Shown piece by piece: positions 24,795 through 33,129 of a DNA stretch of 64,000 nucleotides. The stretch covers positions 62,001-126,000 of the forward strand of contig JBFWZA010000003.1 of the NCBI GenBank assembly GCA_050185825.1, written 5' to 3'. Numbering within the stretch: the stretch's first letter is position 1; each line of letters starts with the position of its first letter. This stretch comes from SZUA-309 sp050185825 (GTDB taxonomy: Bacteria > Pseudomonadota > Gammaproteobacteria > Pseudomonadales > Azotimanducaceae). Made by a program: the position numbers and the translations under genes. Under the pieces are notes generated by a model. It made no database searches. It saw nothing but the letters and a program-made list of their open reading frames with translations, and was not told the DNA's origin.

Positions 24795-26162
24795 TCAGAA
24801 GTAGTAGCCGAAGTTGACGTTGAACCGCCAGTTCCAGCGGTCGTTGCCCGTGACGCCGAAATCGCCGACCCCCTCGTAGAGATTCGAGTAGTCATCCCCA
24901 TCGTTGCCGACGAACAGGTTGCCCGTCGACCACGCAAGGTCGGTGTAGACGTACCAGCCGGCGCGGGACCAGGCCGCTCCCAGCGTCAGCAGGTGGCTGT
25001 CGTGGAAGGCGGAGTCGTCCTTCAGGATGCCGCTGTACTCGACATAGGGAAGCACGTAGTCGAGCCACGGTATCCCGGGCGTGTCCAGACGATAGCTGAG
25101 CGACACCGCCGGCAGCCACGCCCGGCTCGCCACCGGCCAGGCGAAGTCATAGGCGCCCATGGGCAGCACGCCGTCCGTGCCGAGCGGGTTGTCCGAGCTG
25201 ATCCGGTAGTCGTAGCGGGAAATCTGCGTGCCGAGCTCGAAACCACCCAGGGTGCTCAGCATGTGGATCGAGGCTGCCCAGTGGGTGCCGTCCGGATTGC
25301 CCTTGCCGTCGAGCCAGCCGTACTGCAGCGACACGCCGAGGTCCGTTGCCTGCCGGCCGTTGCCGAAGTGACGGACAGCCCGGGCGTTGAGCTGGCCGGC
25401 TTCGTCGTAGCCGTTCACGTTTGTGTCGTAGAGCACCGTCCCGTCTGCCAGAACGGACTCACGCCAGCGCACCACATCGTAGCTGTAACGGGCACTCGCT
25501 TTGCTGGCGCCGCTCCAGCTTCCGCCACTGCCCGCGAAGGCACCGAACGCGAGATCCCAGCGTCCTGCAGCGGTCTCGTAGGTCGCGCCCAGATCCATGT
25601 CGTCGGCGAGACCGACGTAGTAGTGCTGATCGTAGAACCAGCTCTTCGAGATGCCGTACGGCCCGGGACCGAACGGCACCCGGGTGACGCCCAGCTGCAA
25701 CCGACTGCCGTCCTCGAAGCCGTAGCCCAGCCAGCCGGTATGCAGGAAGTTGTAACCATCGTACCAGCGATACTCCAGCGCACCGATCAGCGGGCCGTGA
25801 GCCAGATCCGCATTGAAGCGCAGGGTATCGAGCGACACGTTGCCACCATCCCCGCCGCGATTCGGTCCCGGACCTTCGCCGGGATAGCTGCCCCGAACGT
25901 AGTTGACACGTACCGCACCGCCGATGGTGAACGGCCCGATGCGAATACGCTCCCTGTCCGCGTGCGCACTCGCGCGTTTCGCGACCTCCAGCTCGCTGCG
26001 GGCGATCGTCAGCGCCGCCTCGAGCTCGGCTACCCGCGCTTCCAGAGCAGCAACGTCCTCGGTGACCACTGCCGCAGAAGGCAACTGGGGCACACTCACT
26101 GCCAGAACACACAGCAGCGCACCGGCAGATCCCCGGGTCCGCCTGAGATTCCATACCAACAT
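24795..26162 (-). CDS. outer-membrane beta-barrel porin with N-terminal coiled coil
   Basis: 455 residues from the ATG at 26162. A signal peptide (to about residue 30) is followed by a heptad-rich stretch (VAALEARVAELEAALTIARS) typical of periplasmic trimerisation coils. After it come many amphipathic strands ending in NFGYYF, with the C-terminal Phe used by the BAM machinery. The layout resembles phosphate-selective (OprP/OprO) and short-chain porins. The substrate is unknown. It converges with the channel gene (6-bp gap) and diverges from the LLM oxidoreductase. Confidence 0.87.
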   Translation of the reverse strand: MLVWNLRRTRGSAGALLCVLAVSVPQLPSAAVVTEDVAALEARVAELEAALTIARSELEVAKRASAHADRERIRIGPFTIGGAVRVNYVRGSYPGEGPGPNRGGDGGNVSLDTLRFNADLAHGPLIGALEYRWYDGYNFLHTGWLGYGFEDGSRLQLGVTRVPFGPGPYGISKSWFYDQHYYVGLADDMDLGATYETAAGRWDLAFGAFAGSGGSWSGASKASARYSYDVVRWRESVLADGTVLYDTNVNGYDEAGQLNARAVRHFGNGRQATDLGVSLQYGWLDGKGNPDGTHWAASIHMLSTLGGFELGTQISRYDYRISSDNPLGTDGVLPMGAYDFAWPVASRAWLPAVSLSYRLDTPGIPWLDYVLPYVEYSGILKDDSAFHDSHLLTLGAAWSRAGWYVYTDLAWSTGNLFVGNDGDDYSNLYEGVGDFGVTGNDRWNWRFNVNFGYYF

Positions 26163-26292
26163 GGCGTTGCACCTGATACCGATTGGGTGTCGGTGGTGAT
26201 GATGAGAGAACGTCGCTGCCAAGTCGAACGGCCGGCGTGGTGACGCCTGCGGGAAGTGTGTGATGATGCACAGCCACCGGAGGAGGATGCGA

Positions 26293-27342
26293 ATGAAGCT
26301 GGGGACAGGCATCGGCGGCTGGCCGGATTCGGCGCCCGCCCAGGCAAGGCAGGCAGAAGCCGAGGGCTACGATTACGTGAGCTGCGGAGAGCTCGCCCAC
26401 GACTCGATCCTCACCATGGCGCTCGCCGCCAGTCAGACCGAGCGGATCGGTCTCCTCACCTCGGTGACGATCGCGTTTCCGCGAAGTCCCATGGTGCTCG
26501 CCATGGAGGCCTGGGACATCCAGCGACTGTCCCGGGGCCGCTTCAACATCGGCCTCGGCTCCCAGGTGAAGGGTCACAACGAGCGGCGCTTCGGCGGCAC
26601 CTGGAGCGCCGCGGCCCCACGCATGAAGGAATACATCCAGATGATGAAGGCCATCTGGGATAGCTGGCAGAACGGCACGCCGGCGGATTTCATCGGCAGG
26701 CAGTACCGCTACACGCTGATGACGCCCAACTTCAATCCCGGGCCCATCGACTTTCCTCGCCCGAAGATCTTTCTCGCCGTGGTGGGTCCTGCCATGGCCC
26801 GGGTCGCCGGTGAGGTCGCAGACGGCGTGCTGCCGCACGGCGGCATCATGACGGACAGGTACATGCGCGAGGTGCTGCTGCCCAACGTCCGGATCGGCCT
26901 CGAGCGATCAGGGCGAACCTGGGAGGACATCGAGATCGCGTCGAGCGGCTATCTGGCGCTCGGCGAGAACGAGGACGAAATCCGCGAGAGCCTGGATCGC
27001 TACCGGCAGCCGCTCTCCTTCTACGGCTCCACCCGAAGCTATCACCACGTGCTGCGGCTGCACGGTCTCGAGGATCTCGGCATGCGCCTGCACAAGCTGT
27101 CGCTCGACGGTCGCTGGCAGGAGATGCGCGACATCATCACCGAGGACGACCTCCGGAAGCTCGCCGAAACCTGCACCTACGACGATTTCCCGGATTTCGT
27201 CGCGAGCAGACGCGAGTACGCCTCGCAGATGGGCTTCGCCATGCCAGTCGAGACGGACGCTCAGAAAGCCCGGGCCCGCAGTGTCATGACCGGGCTGCAG
27301 GCCGTGAAGACGAGCGGCATCCCGAGAGGCCTGGAGCTCTGA
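26293..27342 (+). CDS. LLM-class (luciferase-like) flavin-dependent oxidoreductase
   Basis: 349 residues from the ATG at 26293, which follows AGGAGG by six bases. TIM-barrel signatures are GYDYVSCGELAHDSILTMALAA, TERIGLLTSVTIAFPRSPMVLA, LSRGRFNIGLGSQVKGH and PRPKIFLAVVGPAMARVAGEVADGVLPHG. Members use reduced FMN or F420, and this form is like TIGR03617-type proteins seen with lipid or steroid catabolism. The gene is followed by threonine aldolase, whose ATG begins right after the TGA. Confidence 0.9.
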   Translation: MKLGTGIGGWPDSAPAQARQAEAEGYDYVSCGELAHDSILTMALAASQTERIGLLTSVTIAFPRSPMVLAMEAWDIQRLSRGRFNIGLGSQVKGHNERRFGGTWSAAAPRMKEYIQMMKAIWDSWQNGTPADFIGRQYRYTLMTPNFNPGPIDFPRPKIFLAVVGPAMARVAGEVADGVLPHGGIMTDRYMREVLLPNVRIGLERSGRTWEDIEIASSGYLALGENEDEIRESLDRYRQPLSFYGSTRSYHHVLRLHGLEDLGMRLHKLSLDGRWQEMRDIITEDDLRKLAETCTYDDFPDFVASRREYASQMGFAMPVETDAQKARARSVMTGLQAVKTSGIPRGLEL

Positions 27343-28371
27343 ATGCGCACGATCATCGACTTCAGGAGCGACACGGTCACCCGCCCGACGCCCGGCATGC
27401 GGGAAGCCATGCTGAATGCCGATCTCGGCGACGACGTCTACGGCGAGGATCCGACGGTCAACGCCCTGCAGGAGAAGGCGGCCGACCTGTTCGGCATGGA
27501 ATCGGCCCTCTTCTGCGCCAGCGGCACCATGACCAACCAGATCGCCATCAACGTGCATACCCGTCCGGGTGACGAGGTGATCTGCCACGCGCTCGCCCAC
27601 ATCTACATTTACGAGGGTGGCGGCATCATGGCCAATTCCGGCGCCTCGGTACGCACCGTGGGGAACGCGGACGGGACCATGAGCGCCCCGGCGGTGGAAG
27701 CCGCGATCAATCCCGACGACCCGCACAGCGCCAAGAGCCGCCTGGTGGCCATCGAGAACACCAGCAACCGCGGCGGCGGCCGCTGCCTGCCCATCGACGA
27801 CCTGACGGCCATCGCAGCGGTGGCTCGCGAACACGGCCTGGCCTATCACCTCGACGGGGCGCGGCTGTTCAACGCCCTGATCGCCACGGGCGAGCGGGCG
27901 CGCGACTACGGCGGCCTGTTCGATTCCATCTCCATCTGCCTCTCCAAGGGGCTCGGCTGTCCGGTAGGCTCTCTGCTGCTGGGCGAACGCGATTTCATCC
28001 GCGAAGCCCTGCGGGTGCGAAAACGCTTCGGTGGTGGCTGGCGCCAGGCCGGCATGCTGGCCGCCGCGGGCATCTACGCGCTGGACCATCACATCGAGCG
28101 ACTGGCCGAAGACCACGGCAGAGCGGCCCGGCTCGGCCGGCATCTGGCACAGTTACCGTACGTGGCGAACGTCCGTCCGGTGCAGACGAACATCGTGGTC
28201 TTCGAGCTGACGGACGCCGACAGGGCCCGGCTTTTCCTGCGGGCGCTGCGTGATGCCGGTGTGCGGGCGTCAGCCACCGGCGGCGCGGTGGTGCGCATGG
28301 TCACGCACCTGGATCTTTCCGACGCCGATATCGAAAAAACCTGCGAGATACTCTCGGGCCTGGACGTCTGA
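27343..28371 (+). CDS. ltaE: low-specificity L-threonine aldolase
   Basis: 342-residue PLP enzyme of fold type I that cleaves L-threonine or allo-threonine to glycine and acetaldehyde. It opens IDFRSDTVTRPTPGMREAM and DLGDDVYGEDPTVN, as in the family. The PLP lysine is Lys202 in ISICLSKGLGCPVGS. His86 (CHALAHIYIYEGG) stacks on the cofactor in homologues. Its ATG directly abuts the upstream stop with no spacer, so it is translated with the LLM gene. Confidence 0.93.
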   Translation: MRTIIDFRSDTVTRPTPGMREAMLNADLGDDVYGEDPTVNALQEKAADLFGMESALFCASGTMTNQIAINVHTRPGDEVICHALAHIYIYEGGGIMANSGASVRTVGNADGTMSAPAVEAAINPDDPHSAKSRLVAIENTSNRGGGRCLPIDDLTAIAAVAREHGLAYHLDGARLFNALIATGERARDYGGLFDSISICLSKGLGCPVGSLLLGERDFIREALRVRKRFGGGWRQAGMLAAAGIYALDHHIERLAEDHGRAARLGRHLAQLPYVANVRPVQTNIVVFELTDADRARLFLRALRDAGVRASATGGAVVRMVTHLDLSDADIEKTCEILSGLDV

Positions 28372-28393
28372 GCCGCGGCAGGCAGTCTGAAGC

Positions 28394-29440
28394 TCAATCG
28401 GCTGCCCCGCCCTCCCCGATGTGAAACAGCGCATACCCGGACAGCACCGGCTGTGCCACCGCTGCCCCGATCACCTCACCGGCGCGGTGGGCAAGGGCGG
28501 GTGTGCGCACATCGGTGAGCGGGTCGACGACATAGCCGACCGTCTGCCCTTTCGTGACTCGGTCACCGAGTCCCACCTCAGGGAAGAAGAACCCGGCCTT
28601 GCCGGTAGGCACCCGGGACCAGGTGGACCCCACGAAAATCCGGTCTGCAGATATGACGTCTGCTTCCCCCTCGATCATCCCCAGAAAACGCATCACGCTG
28701 CGCACACCCTCCACCCCCGGCTCGATCTTGTCGAGCTCGAAACGCATGGGCTCACCGGCCTCGTAGATGATGGCAGGGACTCCGGCTTCCACCGCCTCCC
28801 GGCGCAGGCTGCCGCTGGGCCCCTCGCCGGCGATGATGATGGCGCCGCCGAAGTGGCGGGCCAGCTCGAAGGAGCGGTCATGGTCCACGTCCACGCGGAT
28901 CTGCGGTGCGTTCGTCCGGTGAAAGGATGCGGTGTGCAGATCGATCAGCGCGTCACAGTTCCTGATCACGTGTGTGAACACCGCACCCGCGATGATGGAC
29001 GCGACGCTCCCCCTGCTGGAGCCTGGAAAGTACCGGTTGAGATCCCGCCGGTCCGGCAGGTAACGGGAGCCGCTGCGGAAACCGTCCGCGTTGAGCATGG
29101 GCAGCGTGATGAGCATGCCGGACAGGCGGGTCGGGTCGGTGCCGACAAAGGCCCGGCGGGCCACCTCCACGCCGCTGATCTCGTCGCCGTGGATGCCCGC
29201 GGTCAGGCACAGGGTCGGACCCGGTCGCGCACCCCGGGCCACGAACACCGGGATGTTGAGCAGGGATGCCTGATAGCTCGTGTCCGGGATGAAGGGAAAC
29301 CGGTCGGCGGTACCCGGCTCGATGGTTCGTCCAACGACCTCCGCCGGCCCCCAGGCAGTCTCGGCAGCCACCGCCCCGGTGGCAACACCCGTCGCTGCCG
29401 GCAGCATCCATGCCAGCACCAGCCAGATCCGTCGGCCCAT
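28394..29440 (-). CDS. exported succinylglutamate desuccinylase/aspartoacylase-family protein
   Basis: 348 residues with a signal peptide (1-26, AVAAE). M14-like zinc carboxypeptidase signatures of the AstE/AspA branch are TAGIHGDEISG (His84, Glu87) and DLHTASFHRTNAPQI (third zinc His). Export is unusual compared with cytoplasmic AstE, so a periplasmic deacylase acting on N-acyl or ester substrates is likely. A C-terminal segment with VGLGDRVTKGQTVGYVVDPL looks like a biotinyl/lipoyl-like fold common in this branch. It converges with threonine aldolase. Confidence 0.85.
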   Translation of the reverse strand: MGRRIWLVLAWMLPAATGVATGAVAAETAWGPAEVVGRTIEPGTADRFPFIPDTSYQASLLNIPVFVARGARPGPTLCLTAGIHGDEISGVEVARRAFVGTDPTRLSGMLITLPMLNADGFRSGSRYLPDRRDLNRYFPGSSRGSVASIIAGAVFTHVIRNCDALIDLHTASFHRTNAPQIRVDVDHDRSFELARHFGGAIIIAGEGPSGSLRREAVEAGVPAIIYEAGEPMRFELDKIEPGVEGVRSVMRFLGMIEGEADVISADRIFVGSTWSRVPTGKAGFFFPEVGLGDRVTKGQTVGYVVDPLTDVRTPALAHRAGEVIGAAVAQPVLSGYALFHIGEGGAAD

Positions 29441-29592
29441 GGTGAGTTCTCCGTTCGATGTGGGAAAGCTTCAGCTTCGCTCAGGTGGCTCCCGGGAACA
29501 ATCCGGAAAATTACGGGGCCGAACCCGCGGGCAGCGCTGACCGGGCAGCGTCTTGCAGTATCATGTTCCGGCACTCACATCGGGGGAAAGCG

Positions 29593-29964
29593 ATGGCATT
29601 CAAAGGGGTGGACCACGTGGTCGTGCGGGTTGCGGATCTGGAGTCAGCCGTCGAGGGTTACTCGAAGATCCTCGGTATCACGCCTGAGCGTCGGCACTCT
29701 GCCGAGCTGAAGGCAGACCAGGCATTCTATTACTTCGACAACGGCACCTTTCTGGAGCTGATTTCGCCCACGGAGGACGGCTCGCCCATCGCGGGCTCGC
29801 TGAAGAAGCTGGGCGACGGCATCCACACCGTGGCCTTTGCCGTGGACGACACGAAACAGACGGTGGCCGATCTGGACGGCAAGGGCGTGCGCACCATCGG
29901 TGGCGCCTTCGTGCACCCCGCGTCGGCCAACGGCGTGCTGGTGCAGCTCTCCGAACGACGCTGA
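29593..29964 (+). CDS. VOC-family glyoxalase-like protein
   Basis: 123 residues from the ATG at 29593 (GGGGGAAAG upstream). A single VOC domain with His8 (GVDHVVVRV) and a second His (DGIHTVAFAV). The terminal metal ligand Glu is replaced by Gln (GVLVQLSERR), so metal binding may be weakened. It resembles methylmalonyl-CoA epimerase-like members. An SDR follows on the same strand four bases after its stop. Confidence 0.83.
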   Translation: MAFKGVDHVVVRVADLESAVEGYSKILGITPERRHSAELKADQAFYYFDNGTFLELISPTEDGSPIAGSLKKLGDGIHTVAFAVDDTKQTVADLDGKGVRTIGGAFVHPASANGVLVQLSERR

Positions 29965-29968
29965 CGAC

Positions 29969-30751
29969 ATGACGATGACGCGGGAAGAAGTGGTGATCGT
30001 CACCGGCGCCGGCACTGGTATCGGCCGGGCCACGGCGCTCAGGTTCGCGGCGGCGGGTGCGACCGTGATCGCCAACGGCCGGCGACTCGACAGGCTTGAA
30101 GACGTTGCCCGCGAGGCAGCCGGGCAGCCCGGGGTCGTGGTGCCTTTTGCCGGCGACGTGGGCACCGAGGAGGTGGCCACCGCGCTGGTCGACGCGGCAG
30201 CACAGCACGGCCGCCTCGACACGCTCGTGAACAATGCCGGCGTCGGCTGGTCCTACGGCGTCGAGCATCCGGGTTCCATGGCCGCGCTCGCCGACACGCC
30301 GTCAGACATGTGGCGGGAGGTGCTGCGCATCAACCTGGATTCCGTCTACTACACCTGTCACGCCGCCCTGCCCCTCTTTCTGAGCCAGGGCGGCGGCAAC
30401 ATCGTCAACGTCTCGAGCGGCGGCGGGCTGCGCGGCATGGAAGACGCCCACACCTACTCCGTGACCAAGGCCGGCGTGATCAACCTCACCCGCTCGCTCG
30501 CCCGCGCCTACGGGCCGAAGAACATCCGGGCCAACGTGGTCGCCCCGGGCTTCGTCGACACGGACATGGTTTCACCGGTGCTGGACAATCCCGCCAACCC
30601 GTTTCTGGACGAGGCGCTCAAGTACCAGATCTCTCCGCTCGGCCGGCCGGGCCGACCGGAGGAAATCGCGGCCGCCATCTGGTTTCTCAGCCAGGAGGGC
30701 ACCTACTGCAACGGCGCGGTGCTGGTGGCGGACGGCGGCTCGCTGGCCTGA
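29969..30751 (+). CDS. short-chain dehydrogenase/reductase (classical SDR)
   Basis: 260 residues from ATG 29969, four bases after the VOC gene. TGAGTGIG (12-19) binds NAD(P), NNAG is at about 88-91, the catalytic serine lies in NVSSGG (149/150), and Tyr163-xxx-Lys167 is in TYSVTKAG. The C-terminal GRPGRPEEIAAAIWFLSQEG is standard for the family. Likely an alcohol/ketone oxidoreductase. It ends directly against the convergent 44-residue membrane ORF. Confidence 0.93.
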   Translation: MTMTREEVVIVTGAGTGIGRATALRFAAAGATVIANGRRLDRLEDVAREAAGQPGVVVPFAGDVGTEEVATALVDAAAQHGRLDTLVNNAGVGWSYGVEHPGSMAALADTPSDMWREVLRINLDSVYYTCHAALPLFLSQGGGNIVNVSSGGGLRGMEDAHTYSVTKAGVINLTRSLARAYGPKNIRANVVAPGFVDTDMVSPVLDNPANPFLDEALKYQISPLGRPGRPEEIAAAIWFLSQEGTYCNGAVLVADGGSLA

Positions 30752-30886
30752 TCAGCTCGCGGTCACAGAGAGAAAGATCAGCACCACGGTCTCGAACACG
30801 TCGGCCACGGCGGGCACGAAGAGCACGAGCAGGGGAATGAGCACGAGCAGCGCTGCACAGACAATGAAGTAGTTTTTCCAGGTCAT
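30752..30886 (-). CDS. 44-residue membrane protein
   Basis: An ATG at 30884-30886, three bases after the stop of the gene at 30890, opens a 44-codon frame ending TGA at 30752. It encodes a nearly continuous hydrophobic stretch starting MTWKNYFIVCAALLVLIPLL, with a polar VADVFET turn splitting two segments. The tight spacing with the upstream gene argues that it is a real last gene of the operon. Homologues are unknown to me. Confidence 0.6.
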   Translation of the reverse strand: MTWKNYFIVCAALLVLIPLLVLFVPAVADVFETVVLIFLSVTAS

Positions 30887-30889
30887 GTC

Positions 30890-31414
30890 TCAACCGTCCT
30901 TCGGTGCCAGCCGGAAAATCCAGATGTCGCCGGACTCGATCATCTCCCGGGTAACGCCCGGCGCGTATTTTTCCCGCATCTTCGCCACCACCCCATCGAG
31001 CTCGGGACCCTCGGTGATGCGGATGAGGCGGCGCGGGTAGCGCACGCCGTCGATGCGGATGGCGCCCGCACCCTCTCCCGCTGCCGCCTGGAACGCCCAG
31101 TCCTTCCAGATGCGCCCAAGGAACGAGCGCATGTAACCCGATGGCACGTAGATCCTGCCGTCGCTCTCCATGATCCAGGTGATGCGCGAGCTCATGGGAA
31201 CGTCGATCTGCAGCTCGATGGTCTGGATGTCGTCCGTGAACGACCAGTCCGGCTCGGGGCCCGTGTAGACCTCGCCGCTGGTGAAAGCACCACCGGGAAA
31301 GAGGATTGACGGGCCATCCGCATCGCGGTGCTCGATCCTCAGCGTCACCAGGGCGGCGGCGAATATCACGACGAGTATGCCCACCACCTGCAGCACGATC
31401 TTCAGAACCTTCAT
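30890..31414 (-). CDS. membrane-anchored hypothetical protein
   Basis: 174 residues with an N-terminal membrane anchor (about 4-24, LKIVLQVVGILVVIFAAALV) and a soluble domain (PDWSFTDDIQTIELQIDVP, RIYVPSGYMRSFLGRIWKDW, RIDGVRYPRRLIRITEG). The strand pattern hints at a split beta-barrel as in pyridoxamine-oxidase or F420-binding proteins, but this is weak. RBS GGGGAGGGAG precedes the ATG at 31414. It lies 14 bp after the selenoprotein and 3 bp before the small membrane ORF. Confidence 0.75.
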   Translation of the reverse strand: MKVLKIVLQVVGILVVIFAAALVTLRIEHRDADGPSILFPGGAFTSGEVYTGPEPDWSFTDDIQTIELQIDVPMSSRITWIMESDGRIYVPSGYMRSFLGRIWKDWAFQAAAGEGAGAIRIDGVRYPRRLIRITEGPELDGVVAKMREKYAPGVTREMIESGDIWIFRLAPKDG

Positions 31415-31428
31415 GCGTCTCCCTCCCC

Positions 31429-32247
31429 CTACATGTTCGATCGGCCGGGGTTGAACTCGAACGGCTCCGGCCAGACGTCGGGCAGGTCCACGAGCACGCC
31501 GGGCTCCGTCGCGGATTCCGCGAGCGACAGTGCCGCTCTCAGCACATGCAGCTGCATGTCCCGGTCGAAGGGCCTGCCGAAGGCATTGCCCATGGGAAAA
31601 TTCACGAACAGGCTGCGCGGCGGCTTCACCTGCGCGGTGAGATCACGACCCGTGGAGATACAGACGGTGCTGATTCCCGAGGCCTCGGCAACCCTGCAGA
31701 CCAGACCCACGGTCTGGTGGTCGAGGGGTCAGGCAGGGACCGCGATCAGCAGGTCCACCTCGTCCTTTTTCAGCTCCGCCACGTAGGCCGGCGCGGATTC
31801 CTCCAGCACCTTGGTCCGATTGTAGATCCGGCCCATGAAGCCGCTCCAGAACCGCGGCGCGAGGCTGCCGATCTCTCCCGCTTCGGCGAGCTCGCGCAGC
31901 CGGTCGATGGGAAACTGGCAGTTGATGTCGCGATCCGCGTCCCGATGATCGTAGTAGCTGTCGTGAATCTGGAAGTCGCCGGCGTCGGCGCCGACGGGAA
32001 TCTGGTCCAGGCGATGATCGTTTCTGGCCATGGGATCGAACCCCGGCATGGCGCACAGCGAGATACCACCGGAGGTGAGCATGGTGACACGGCACTCGCT
32101 CACCGGCTTCGACAGCGGTTGCCAGGGCGCATCCTCGTGGACGCTCCACTGATACGGTGGATGCCCCATGGCGCCGTAGTGCCTGGCAAGTCCCTCCACG
32201 TAGCGGATCGGCGCTCTCTGCGACGACTCAGCCTTTGTCTGGCTCAT
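31429..32247 (-). CDS. GrdB/PrdB-family (glycine/sarcosine/betaine/D-proline reductase) selenoprotein, TGA read as Sec
   Basis: 272 residues if the in-frame TGA at 31729-31731 is selenocysteine (Sec173). Before it: DINCQFPIDRLRELAEAGEIGS and DEVDLLIAVPA. After it, in the same frame: PLDHQTVGLVCRVAEASGIST, KPPRSLFVNFPMGNAFG. These are continuous hallmarks of the short GrdB-like family, in which Sec or Cys sits after VPV/VPA. A hairpin 10 nt after the TGA fits a bacterial SECIS. The usual UxxC appears here as UxxD. The ATG at 32247 follows AGGGAGAT. Real members of glycine/proline reductase act in anaerobic amino-acid reduction; this short form in aerobes probably has another redox role. Confidence 0.85.
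31700..31718 (-). promoter_or_regulatory. SECIS-like hairpin for Sec insertion
   Basis: On the minus-strand mRNA, ACCAGACC-GTG-GGTCTGGT forms a perfect 8-bp stem with a 3-nt loop. The stem begins 10 nt after the TGA and the loop starts with G about 18 nt after it. Bacterial SECIS elements are expected just downstream of the UGA, with an apical loop roughly 16-37 nt away and a G among its first two loop bases, all of which hold here. Confidence 0.75.
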
Positions 32248-32306
32248 GATTCTATCTCCCTCGAGAACAGGGTCAGTATCAGCCCTCGCTCCGGCGGATG
32301 GAAGCC

Positions 32307-33101
32307 TCAGCGTCTGCCGGTGACCAGGAACTGCGGCAGCAGCGCGAAGAAGGTCTCCTCCTCCACCGCCCGGTCCACATCCGCGAGAAAGGCCGTGATC
32401 TCCGCCTCGCCGATCTTTCCGGAGGTGCGGGCGTAGGACGCCATGTTGGTGATCACGCCGCGCAACCCACCGCCGATGTCGGCATTGGCCATCACCTGAA
32501 CCCGGATGTCCGTGAATCCTGCCCGGCGGAAGATGCCATAGAGCCGGCGGGCGATCAGCGGCGTCCGGAACGCAACGCTGGCGGCGGACATGAGCCGGGT
32601 GAACCGCTCGCCCAGGGGTTCCAGCACCACACCACCCCAGTCGCTGTCGCTGACGTGGACGATGCCACCGGGTTTCACGATCCGGTGGAACTCGCCGACC
32701 GTGGCTTCAGGATCGGGCACGTATTCGAGCACGTTCTTGCACAGCACCCGATCGACGGATCCATCCTCGATCGGAATCTGCTCGCCTTCCATCAGCCGGG
32801 TGTCCACGCGGTCACCCAGACCCTGCGCGTCGCACAGCGCGCGTGTCCGGGCCAGGAAGTCCGCATTGATGTCCACGGCCAGTACCCTGCCCGACGGCCC
32901 GACCCGTCGCGCCAGCTCTACCGCAAGTCCACCCGGACCGCAGCCGTAATCGGCCACCACCTGGCCTTGCCCGACAGCCGCCGGGGTAATGAGCGCCTCG
33001 TAGCCGTCGCGCCACTGGAACATGGCTTCGTAGCGCGCCATGCGCTCCTCCTCCACATTGAGCCAGTGGTCCCGGTAATAACTCTGCAGATCATCAGCCA
33101 T
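32307..33101 (-). CDS. class I SAM-dependent methyltransferase
   Basis: 264 residues. Motif I is VADYGCGPGGLAVELA (about 49-61), with VLAVDINADFLARTRALC for the acidic SAM ribose loop and DRVLCKNVLEYVPDPEATVGEFHRIVKPGG as motifs II-III. It looks like the UbiE/COQ5 group. The substrate is unknown. It lies between the POT transporter (28 bp) and the selenoprotein (59 bp) on the same strand, so it may share their transcript. Confidence 0.9.
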   Translation of the reverse strand: MADDLQSYYRDHWLNVEEERMARYEAMFQWRDGYEALITPAAVGQGQVVADYGCGPGGLAVELARRVGPSGRVLAVDINADFLARTRALCDAQGLGDRVDTRLMEGEQIPIEDGSVDRVLCKNVLEYVPDPEATVGEFHRIVKPGGIVHVSDSDWGGVVLEPLGERFTRLMSAASVAFRTPLIARRLYGIFRRAGFTDIRVQVMANADIGGGLRGVITNMASYARTSGKIGEAEITAFLADVDRAVEEETFFALLPQFLVTGRR

Positions 33102-33129
33102 GTGCGCTTCTCCCCGTATGCCGTATTTA

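Noticed and set aside
31729..31731. In-frame TGA as a frameshift or pseudogene of the reductase-like gene
   Set aside because: The frame continues without any shift through the family's conserved C-terminal half, the TGA falls exactly where relatives carry Sec or Cys, and a SECIS-like hairpin follows.
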